This document shows, piece after piece, positions 24,201 to 36,200 of a stretch of 64,000 nt of DNA. The stretch comes from Owenia fusiformis (taxonomy: Eukaryota; Annelida; Polychaeta; Sabellida; Oweniidae), in assembly GCA_903813345.2 (NCBI GenBank), contig CAIIXF020000007.1, positions 4,407,730 through 4,471,729 of the forward strand, read 5' to 3'. The translations under genes and the position numbers were made by a program. The notes beneath the pieces are model-generated. The model saw only the letters and a program-made list of their open reading frames with translations. It was not told where the DNA came from and made no database searches. Position 1 is the first letter of the stretch, and every line of letters begins with the position of its first letter.

Positions 24201-27200
24201 ATAGCACAACATGACATGCAAACTAGAGAATGTCAATCAGGATTAGAAGCGACTTATCGCCCTTGTAATTTAGCAGTGGGACAGTTTGGTGTATGTTTGG
24301 GCATAAATGCGCCTTTTAGGCCTAATTTTTCAGGATATTTTCAAAATTTGGGGTCAGATTTGGGGTTAAGGGGCCAATTTTGGTAAATGAAGCTAGGCTA
24401 CTCACACTACTGATAGGCTACCAGTATACAAAAGATGTTGCATCCAAGGCATGCAAAAGACTTATCGTCCATTGTTCCTGTAATATAAGGAGTGTTTGGG
24501 GAGAAGATGCAAATATTTGAAAGTAGATCTTAATGTCTCTGGACTATATGTAGCTGAAGCCTGCAGGGGAGACAGTCCAATCCATAAATTCTGAACTTCT
24601 GATTTCATGAATCTCAATAAATATGACAAAACAAGACTATATTTATACCATTTTGGGCACGCATTTGAGATGCATATGTTGCATATCGTGAGAGTTATAT
24701 CAAGGTGAGATATAGTTGCCCCTGGGATGTCAGATTCGGATGCTAAAATGAAAATTTCAATTCAAAAAAGGTCTAATAATTTTTTCTACATCTCATGAAT
24801 AATATTATGACAAAGCAAGACCATATGCCCCATTTTTGGTATATTTGAGTTGTATATGTTACATAATTTTAGAAGTTATTGAGGGATGTCAGAAGCTAAA
24901 ATTAAAATTTTTTGAATGTATAATCTTCTTATTAGTATAATATTATGACAAAGCAAGAGTACATACACCATTTTGAGTACATTTGAGATACATATGCTCC
25001 ATATTTTGGAAGTTATTAAGGTGAGATATGGTCAGACCTGGGACGTCAGAAGCCAAATTGAGAATTAATATTTTTTAAAAATGTGCAATCATTTTCCTAC
25101 ATCTTATTAGTAATATTATGACAAGACACGACTATATACACCATTTTGAGTACATTTGAGATACATATGTTACATATTTTGGAAGTTATTAAGGTGAGAT
25201 ATGGTCAGTGGTCATCCCTGGAACGTCGGAAGCTAAAATGAAGATTAATATTTTTAAAATGTACAATTATTTCTCTACATCTTATAAGTAATATTATGAC
25301 AAAGCAAGACTATATACACCATTTTGAGCACATTTGAGATACATATGCTCCATATTTTGAAAGTTATTAAGGTGAGATATGGTCACCCCTGGAACGTCAG
25401 AAGCCAAAATGAGAATTAATATTTTTTAAATTGTACAATCATTTTTCTACTTCTTATTAGTAATATTATGACAAAGCAAGAGTACATACACCATTTTGAG
25501 TATATTTGAGATACAAATGCTCAATATTTTGGAAGTTATTAAGGTGAGATATGGTCACCCCTGGAACGTCAGAAGCCAAAATGAGAATTAATATTTTTTA
25601 AAATGTACAATCATTTTTCTACTTCTTATTAGTAATATTATGACATAGCAAGAGTACATACACCATTTTGAGCACAATTGAGATACATATGCTCCATATT
25701 TTGGAAGTTATTAAGGTGAGATATGGTCACCCCTGGGACGTCAGAAGCCAAAATGAGAATTAATATTTTTTAAAATTGTACAATCATTTTTCTACTTCTT
25801 ATTAGTAATATTATGACAAAGCAAGAGTACATGCACCATCTTGAGTACATTTGAGATACATATGCTCCATATTTTGGAAGTTAATCATGTGAGATATGGT
25901 CACCCCTATCCTGCATGATGCCACAATTTTAAATTTCAAGAATTTTTTTCTCCCCAGGTACGAAAGCTATTGATCCAATTTTAAGTATGTGGTATGAACA
26001 TATATAGGTCCTTCAGAATGAATTTTTTCAGTACATTTCGTACCTTAACGAATCTAAAATAAGTTATTACACGTGGTAGAAGTATGAAAATAGGTGGCGC
26101 CCCTGTAGTGAATTTCAAAATATGCCCTTATTTTCACCCTAATTCACACAAAAAAATTCATACTGATTGTAAATAATGTTTTTGATAAGATTTTATTAGT
26201 ATTTCAATGTCATTTTACTATTAAGATGTGTTAAAAATTATTTTATACCCCTACCCCCTGTTTTAAAATGAATAGATGGCGCCTCTTTAACTGCCCATAG
26301 CGAATTTACTTACCACACATTTTTACTCAAGTTAGGATAATTTACTCTAGAGAGTGTCTGGAACAAAATGATACCCTCAAACCTTTTTTACTAGCCGATC
26401 ACCGAAATCGGAGCTGGGAACAGCACTATTGTGTGAGAACATTAATGACAATTAAGCATCAATTGTAGCTTGGCTAAAAACAGTTATTTACTTGTTTCAC
26501 ATTAAAGGTAGGTACCCTTTATTTACAATGTAGAACTCAGAACTGAGAAGACTCTGAGAAGAATCACTGCATGATAGAGGTTTTCTCTCTATTGGTGTTT
26601 ACGAATCCAACGGAGATGTTTTCAAGGGTCAAAATGAAGAAAAAGAAGTTTTGTTCTGGAAACTAGTTCACTGTAAAAAGTGATGTTTACTAATATTTTA
26701 AAAGGGTTGATCACTTGAGAGAGGGATGTTCATTAGAGGAGATTGAAGTTTTCAAACTTCATTGTGTTCACTGGAGCACTTCAGTTTGAACAAATCCTCA
26801 AAAGAGAAATGAAATAAAATCTATCTCCTCTGAACACCTTGACTGGCCAAAAGGATTTGAATCAGCTGGTCTTCACATACAAGGTTTTCTCAACATGTAA
26901 GTCAATGGGAGATAATGAACTTTGGACCAAGAAAGTGTTCATATTGAGAGGTGTTCAGATTAGAAAGGTGTTTGGTTTTACTGTATTGAAACTTCAGGCA
27001 AATATGCATTAAAAAAAGGTTGTGTTTTGCAGAGGCGTAGCGTGGGTATTTTGTGAGAGTACGCCACGAGTGAGCGAAGTGAACGAGTTCGAGGGGGGTT
27101 TGGGGGGGGGTTCTCCCCCAAGAAAATTTTAAAATGAGATTGCATTTGAAGCGTCCTGGGTCGGTTTGAAATACGAAATTCCGACTTAATCTGGACCAAT

Positions 27201-30200
27201 TCAAAATGTAAATTATTAGTCATTTTTATCCAATATTTTATGATTACATGAACCCGTTTTAAAATAATGGCAAGATCATTTTTCTCTCAAATTTGAGAGT
27301 ACGCAATGGCGTTTTTTGCGTATATGACGCTACGCCATTGGTTTTGTGTTTGTAGATCTAGGAGTCATGCCTGCCCAGGCTGCTATGCCAATGTCCGCAG
27401 CTGAGATGATGTTCCAGAATGGACTGCAACAAGGGGGGATAGACAATTACTGTAACAGCTACGCAACACCTGGCTCTTCCAATAACTTTTCTAACCCAAC
27501 CAACTTCAACACGACTCTTTATAACACAGGTAAGTTCTACTTGTGGAGTCAAAGGTAATAACGGTTATGGTGACATCTTTATTTAAAACCGCTACTTTGA
27601 CATATTTGGGATTAAAGAGTCAATCATGGTATAAATTGGTCAAGGTCATTCAAAAGTGGCCACTTCAGAGATATGTAGTCAGAATATATTCTCCCGAAAA
27701 CATTTGGGTATACATGTATGTCCCTGTGTATATGTCTAAATCAATGAGATTCATGATTGACCGCATTCATGATTGCTTACAACCATAAATACATTGTAAA
27801 AGTTTTCAGTGTAACATAGTCCCTTGGGAAATGCACCTATTTCCCTTGAGATAAACCATGGGCTTTCAACTAGATTGAAAGCCCATGGATAAAATGTGTA
27901 TCCCAAACCTCCCAGTACATCCTAGAGAGTACATCACCCTTATAAGTTTTATAACACATCAAAAATGTAACACACAGACATCTGCATGGATTGTTAATCA
28001 AAAAATGAAAAATGGGTTTTGTTGTTTTTAGGTGCTGTGCAACCAGCTTTTTCAACATTGAATCCTGGGGCTGTGAACTTCACATCACAACAGAATATGC
28101 CCCACATGAACCCACCCCCTTTACCTCCCCTGCCTTCAGTCCAAAAACAACAGAACTTTATTCCTGGAGCAATATCTAATAGGGCCTTGGAGGAACTGTC
28201 CGCGGATTCCCCACAGAAATCTGGATACAGAGCCATACAAAAAGCTGAACAGAAAATTAGGTGAGCCTCTCCGGTTTTGTTGGAATTCCTGACAAATGGC
28301 AATAAAAGAATAAAAAAAACTAGAGAGCTATTTGAAATTGAAAATTTAAATACAGTAAAACCTGTGTAAAGTGAACACCTATGGAGCCACAAAAATGTGT
28401 TCACTGTAGGTAGGTATTCACGACAGAGCAGCAATTTTATACAGAAGTCAGTGGAGTATGTGTTAGGAGGTGTTCACTAGACACAGGTGTTTACGAAAGA
28501 GAGGTGTTCACTCAGTGTTTTCTAAAACAACGATTTAATTTAATTAATTTGTACATTTCGGGCCATACAGTCCGTTATGTCCCCTGACCGTGTTACCACA
28601 AGTGCTGCAACACCTTGGCTTAGCTCCTTGCGTTTCTATATCACTATTAGTATCCATTATACGGTTCTTCAAAAACTTCTTCAAAAAGCTTTACTCAACT
28701 ATGACTACGTGTAAATCGAATGAACATAGGCATGCGCTAATAATCAGTTATAGTAAGATAATAAAGATGTCGCGATGCAATTAAAAACTATTTACTTTGT
28801 AAATAATCAATAGAATTTATAGAGTTATGTTGATTTTGATAAGGTAATTATCTTGATGAATATATCATTGTTATATGGTTTGAGCAAATGTTTTTCTGAA
28901 CTTTCATAATTAACATTTGAATATTTTTTCTTATACATGTATTTTATTCTTCATTTCTAGTGAATTTGGAGGGCTCACATCAACTTATGGTGTCTATGAC
29001 CACACAACGTACGATAGATCTCAGCTTGGCGATAAGCAGCTCAATGATTACAGTAGCTCCCTCTATACACATAATGCAGGCAATTGTAATACAGGTCGTT
29101 ACATCACTCGCAGTCCCTCCCCACTTAGTGATTCTGATACAAGTGCTATTAGTATGGCCAGTGCAAGTACTGCCAGTGGGGGGATGCCCCATACAGAGAA
29201 TGGGCCTGACTCAACTTTACAGCTAACTGATTTAATGGTAAGAATTTGCATACATTTGTGACTTATGTAAGTATATGCTACATCATCTGACATCCTTAAT
29301 GTATTTAAAATATCAATACACTAAACATGTACTGCACAAACTTTTTATTAGACTCCAGATTGAAAATCTGGAGTCTATTGTTTTTGCCTGTTTTCTTTAT
29401 TATTAGACTCCAGATGAAATCTGGAGTCTATTGTTTTCGTCAGTTTTCTTCTTATTATTATTATTCTTCTTCTTATTATTCTAACTCAGTTTTCTCAATA
29501 ACCATAAGGTCTTCAGTAAAGTCAATCATTTGGTCAATTTAGGTTCAGTATCTAGTTCTCTGGAAATTGGGTCAAATTTTTATCTAGGTCAAAGGTCAAG
29601 AACTAGGTCAAATCCAGTACTTTGTCACTTTTTTCGATTTTCTCGGTCATCCTTCAATATTTTTGATCCGGGTTTTTTTCATTGTGTTCCTTATAAAAAA
29701 GTAGGAAACCTAGGGTCGATTTAGTTTTTTGATATCTCAAACCGATTTCGAGATATCAGTGTCCGAAAACGAGGTCCAAAAAAAAGTTCTCCGAATCAAA
29801 TGTCCAGGATATTAGTCTTATAGGAAATTTTCTCAGAATTCGGAATCTGAAAACGAAATTTCGATCCGACTTCCAGTTCGGAAGTTATGGCGTTTTGAAA
29901 ACTCAAAAATCGCTAAATTTGGTGCCCATGTTAAGTCAATGGGAAAGAATATTTTTTTGAAGTGAAAAATACGGAATAAAGACTGAGTTAAGCTTCATAT
30001 AATCAAAGCCTTTAAAAGAAGGAGACCTCAAAAGCCATCTAGCTTCAAAATTTGGACACCGAAATGGCTAGGTCAAAATCTAGGTCAAATTCATATGTTT
30101 TCCTTATTTTTTCGATTCTGACACTACACTTTAATTATATTCTTCGAAATTGTGTATACTTGTAGCCAAGAATATGCTAATAGTGTTAGCCTTTTGCCGT

Positions 30201-33200
30201 CAGAAAGTATTTTGATCCATTTTTGAGATATGGTGTCCGAAAAGTAGGTCAAAATAAAAAGTTCTCCAAATTTAATATACGAGTTATGAATTATGGGTAG
30301 AATTCTGTCAGGAATCCGGATCTGCAAACCAAATTTCGATCCGACTTCCGGTTCGGAAGTTATGGCGTGTCCGAAAAGTAGGTCAAAATAAAAAATCTCC
30401 AAATTTAACGTATGAGTTATGAATTAGGGGCAGAATTTTGTCAGGAATCCGAATCTGCAAACCAAATTTCCGGTTCGGAAGTTATAGCGTTTTGAAATTT
30501 CGAGAAAAATCGATCTGATGGTATCCTGATAGAAAGTCAAGAGTAGAGAAGAAAATATTGAAAAATTCATCCATCCTTCCTATCTCATCCTATCCTATCC
30601 TTCCTTCATATTTTTTCCTTCCTATCCTTCCTATCCTATCCTTTCTTCCTATTCTATCCTATCCTTCTTTCTTATTCTATCCCATCGTTCTTTCCTATTC
30701 TATCCTATCCTACCTTCCTATTTTATTTATCCATCTCTTTCTAGATGACTCAGCTTATTCTGGATGACTCGGCTTATTCTGGATGACTCGGCTAAAAAAA
30801 GTCTAGATCTGGAGTCTGAAATTGAACTTCGTTCAATTTCCAAAATCTAGTTATTATTAGACTCCAGATTGAAAATCTGGAGTCTATTGCTTTTGCCAGT
30901 TTTCTTTATTATTATTATTATTATTATTATTTTTCTTTCTTTTTTCTTCCTCCTCACCAAATTTCTCGTCAACTATAACAGCTTACTTAATCCAACTTAC
31001 ATGGTTAACTAAAGACTGAAACCGGCTTTCTGGGAAATTAGGTCAAATTTTTATCTAGGTCAAAGGTCAAGAACTAGGTCAAATCTTACATTTTCAACAT
31101 TCTTCATCATATCTTCGTCAATATTCTTCGTAACTCCTTCATCTTTTTTTCATCGTGTAGCTTAGAAAAAGGGGAATCAAAGATATGACATCAGAATTTT
31201 GATTACTCTTACCGATTTTGAGATACGGCGTCCGAAATGTAGGTCACGCCTAAACATGCTCCAAATCGAATGTGTGAGCTATGAAAAAGATGTAGAATTT
31301 TCTCAGGAATCCAAATCTGCAAACCAAATTTGGATCGGACTTCCGGTTCGGAAGTTATGGCGTTTTGAAAGCTCAAAAATCGCTAAATTTGGTGCCTATG
31401 TTAAGTCAATGGGAAAAAAGACTTTTTCGAAGTGTAAAATACAGGATATTGACTGAGTACAGCTTAACATAATGAATGCTTATAAAAGAAGGGGACCTCA
31501 AAAGCTACATAGCTTCAAAATTTGGACACCAAAATGCCTAGGTCAAAATCAAGGTCAAATTCATAGTTTTTCCTTATTTTTACGATTCTGACACTACACT
31601 TTAATAATTTACTTCAAAATTTTGTATACATGTAGCAAAGAGTGTGCTAATAGTGTTAGCCTCTTGCCGTCAGAAAGTATTTTGACCCACTTTTGAGATA
31701 TGGTGTCCGAAAGTAGGTCAAAATAAAAAGTTCTCCAGATTCAACGTATGAGTTATGAATTAAGGGTAGAATCTTCTCAGGAATCCGAATCTGCAAACCA
31801 AATTTCGATCCGACTACCGGTTCGGAAGTTATGGCGTGTCCAAAAAGTAGGTCAAAATAAAAAAAATTCCAAATTTAACGTATGAGTTATGAATTAGGGG
31901 TAGAATTTTGTCAGGAATCCAAATCTGCAAACCAAATTACGATCCGACTTCCGGTTCGAAAGTTATGGGGTTTTGAAAGCTCAAAAATCGCTAAATTTGG
32001 TGCCCCATGTTATGTCAATGAGAAAAAGGATTTTTTTGAAGTGTAAAATACCAGATAAAGACTGAGTACAGCTTAATATTCTGAAAGCCTATAAAAGGAG
32101 GGGACCTCGAAGGCTATCTAGCTTTAAAATTTGGACGCAAAAATGCCTTGGTCAAAATATAGGTCAAATTCATAGTTTTTCCTTATTTTTGCGATTCTGA
32201 CATTACACTTTAAGGATTTGCTTCAAAATTTTGTATACAGGTAGCAAAGAGTGTGCTTATAGTGTTAGCCTTCTGCCGTCAGAAAGTTTTTTGACCCACT
32301 TTTGAGATATGGTGTCCGAAATGTAGGTCAAAATAAAAAATTATCCAAATTTAACGTATGAGTTATGAATTAGGGGTAGAATTTTCTCAGGAATCAGAAT
32401 CTTTAAACCAAATTTCGATCTAACTTCTGGTTAGATAGTTATAGCGGTTTGAAGTCTCGAAAAGTCGATATGATGATATCCCCATGTTAAGCTAATAGAG
32501 TCGAAGATAGCCTTCTTAAAAGTTGTCTAAATGTCTATATTCTAGCTGACTCAGCTTATTCTGAATGACTCAGCTTACAAGTTCTGGATGACTCAGCTTA
32601 AAAAAAATGTGAAATCTGGAGTCTTAAATTGAACTTGTTCAATTTACATGTCTAGTTATTATTATTTTTCTTCCTCCTCACCAAATTTCTCGTCAACTAT
32701 AACAGCTTACTTAATCCAACTTACATGGTTAACTAAAGACTGAAACCGGCTTTCTGGGAAATTAGGTCAAATTTTTATCTAGGTCAAAGGTCAAGAACTA
32801 GGTCAAATCCAGTACTTTGTCACTTTTTCCCATTATCTCGGTCGTCCTTCAATATTTTTGATCCTGGTTTTTTTCATTGTGTTCCTCATAAAAAAGTAGA
32901 AAACCTAGGGTCGATTTAGTTTTTTGGTATCTCAAACCGATTTCGAGATATCAGTGTCCGAAAACAATGTCCAGGATATCAGTCTTATAGGAAATTTTAT
33001 CAGGATTCTGAATCTGAAAACCAAATTTCGATCTGACTTCCGGTTCAGAAGTTATGGCGTTTTGAAAATTCAAAAATCGCTAAATTTGGTGCCCCATGTT
33101 AATTCAATGGGAAAAAATATTTTTTTGAAGTGTAAAATACGAGATATAGACTAAGCACAGCTAAACATAATGGAAGCCCATAAAAGAAAGGGACCACAAG

Positions 33201-36200
33201 ACCTTCTTTTCATAAAAATTTGGGCACCAAAATGCCTAGGTCAAAATCTAGGTCAAATTCAAAGTTTTTCCTTATTTTTGCGATTCTGACACTACAGATT
33301 AATTATATTCTTCGAAATTTTGTATACATGTAGCCAAGAGTGTGCTAATAGTGTTAGCCTTTTGCCGTCAGAAAGTATTTTGACCCACTTTTGAGACATG
33401 GTGTCCGAAATGTAGGTCAAACTAAAAAGTTCTCCAAATTTAACGTATGAGTTATGAATTAAGGGTAGAATTTTCTCAGGAATCCAAATCTGCAAACCAA
33501 ATATCAATCCGACTTTTGGTTTGGAATTTATGTCGTTTTGAAAGCTCAAAAATCGCTAAATTTGGTGCCCCATGTTATGGCAATGGGAAAAAATATTTTT
33601 TTGAAGTGTAAAATACGAGATAAAGACTGAGTACAGCTTCACATAATGAAAGCCTATAAAAGAAAGGGACCTCAAAAGCTAGCTAGCTTCACAATTTGGT
33701 CACCAAAATGCCTAGATCAAAATCTAGGTCAAATTTATAGTTTTAACTTATTTTTGCGATTCTGACACTACACTTAAATTATTTGCTTCAAAATTTTGTA
33801 TACAGGTAGCAAAGAGTGTGCTAATAGTGTTAGCCTTTTTGCCGTCAGAAAGTATTTTGACCCACTTTTGAGATATAGTGTCCGAAAAGGAGGTCAACAT
33901 GAAAGTTTCTCCAAATTTAACGTATGAGTTATGAATTAAGGGTAGAATTTTCTCAGGAATCCAAATCTGCAAATCAAATTTCAATGGCGTTTTGAAAAAT
34001 TAAAAAATTGGTATTTTGATATCCCATGTTATGTCAATTATCTTTGTCACTATTCGTCGTTATTCCTTTATCTTTTTTTCATCATGTAGCTTAAAGACAG
34101 TCCTTTCATTATTGTAACTGTCTTTTTTGATTACTCTTACCGATTTTGACGAATGGCGTCCGGAAAGTAGGTCAACATAAAAAGTTTTCAAAATTTAATG
34201 TATGAGTTATGACACAAACGTAGAATTTTCTCAGAAATTCGAATCTGCAAACCAAATTTCGACCCAAATTCTGGTTAGATAGTTATAGCTGTTTGAAGTC
34301 TCGAAAAGTCGATATTATGATATCCCCATGTTAAGCCAATGTAGACGAAGATAAGCTACTTAGGAGTTGTCTAAATGTCTGTATTCTAGATGACTCAGCT
34401 TATTCTGAATGGCTCAGCTAACAGTATTTTGGATGACTCAGCTTAAAAAAAGTTTTAAATCTGGAGTCTTAAATTGAACTTGTTCAATTTACATGTCTAG
34501 TTATTATTTTTCTTTATAGGTCCATTAAAGAAATCGCAATCATCAAATTACAAAATTATTTATTTTGTTTTGAATTAAGTTCCTGTCCATTCCATATAGG
34601 AAAGTAATTTCAACCAGTTGATCTGAATCAACCACAAGTGGTGAAATATTGTTATAAGTCTCCAACTTTTTCGTGGATGGTATTTGGCATTTTGTGGTCT
34701 GCATCTGTAACAAATGGCAGGTGGTGACATTTTGCATGTTAATGTTTATGTTCTTTTGTAGAACTGCCTCAATATCAACCCAAACATGCTGTACCAACCA
34801 ACAACAATATCCCCACTACCCTCCCCAGCTATGCCTCACAACCAACCATCTGCCCCACTACCCCAAGCCAACCAACAGTGCAACACCACAATGCAACATC
34901 ACAACCAACAACCTCAACCAACCCAGAATGACCTGGTACGTGCTGTACAGATGCAGAGTGAGATACTACGCAGGTCTCATATGGTACGTGAGGAAGCTGC
35001 CCAGGCTAATGACAACACTGACAATAAAGCGAGTGGCATTAATTCCCTGTTCTGTACAAATTCCCAGGATCCCTATTCCATCGAACGAGCAGCCAAGCTT
35101 TATAGGAATGCTGCAGGTAGGTCATTTGTTAACAATTCTGACATTTTTGTAGTATTGAATCATTGTCATGCAACGAGCAATCTGATCCATTTTGTGACTC
35201 ACTTTCTGCAACCTAGTTTCTGTTTTGTGAAATGACCTCTATTGTTGTTTTTCATTCATATTAAAACTCAATTGATCATGTATCATCAAAATCTGTTAAA
35301 AATGACATATTTAATGGTTTTACACCTTCACAAAAAAAACTGAAAACAAAAAGGTGTTTTTCTTCACAGGTAAATATAGATATAGAATGTAAAAATTGTT
35401 AGTACCTATTCTTGAATAATTGGTAATTATATAAACATAACAATATTCATCATGCAGATCAACCAGAAGTAATCCCAATCCTTTTTGTGTAAATGTATGT
35501 ATATTTCTAGCTGTGTATGAAGCTACTTGTACATGGAGTGGCCAGTTACCCCCTAAGGCCTACAAGAACCCCACATACTCATGTAAAGTTTTCTTAGGGG
35601 GCGTTCCCTGGGACATCACTGAGAGTAAGTTCATCTTAGAGTCATTCTTTTACAGCTGGGGGGGACGGGGTCTTATTGTTAAAAAGACCCAGAAATGTAA
35701 GGTATAAGAGACACTATCATTTACTCCAAAGTTAAAAGTTTTGATTCTGGTTAAAGTTGTCTAACTTAAGTCTGTCTAAATGGACAAAAATGATTTCCTT
35801 TTCTAGCCATGAAATGCCTCTTGCAACCCCTTTACATATAATGTAATGTGTCTCCCAGATTCTGTTGATAATTGCACAATGCATTTAAAAATAGAGTTGT
35901 ATTTTACAGCTGCACTGAGCAATATCTTCAAAGTGTTTGGACCAATGAGGATTGAGTGGCCAGAGAAGGACCATAAACATCCCAGGAACCCTCCTAAAGG
36001 TGAGCATAACATGTTTTTTTATTTGAAAAAGGGCCATATTATCATTGTCTTGTGCTGATGGGTGTGATGATGTGTGGGCAGGCACCACATGAATCAATTT
36101 TTGTCATCAAAATTCCAGGAAAACTCCTAACCTGTTCATTCAACTAGTTTATGTTTAGTTTTCTATTGGTGCCCCCTTTATGGAAGTCTGCATGCTGGAT

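Noticed and set aside
20093-26428. Polinton or other large virus-like element
   Set aside because: Long inverted ends alone suggested it, but no element genes are recognisable, the arms are tandem repeats, and the flanks lack a matching 6-bp duplication.
20093-26428. CACTA-type transposon
   Set aside because: The ends contain CACTA only in the outward orientation (TAGTG at the left), opposite to that superfamily; only the possible 3-bp duplication fits.
27994-28434. 146-residue minus-strand frame
   Set aside because: It overlaps CPEB1 exon 4 on the sense strand, which has splice signals and consistent phases; the antisense frame has no family resemblance.
31199-33984. Frames with repeated Arg/Ser/Tyr-rich segments in the 29-34 kb array
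   Set aside because: They are repeats within Helentron-like units, short and broken in each copy, with no Rep or helicase motif.
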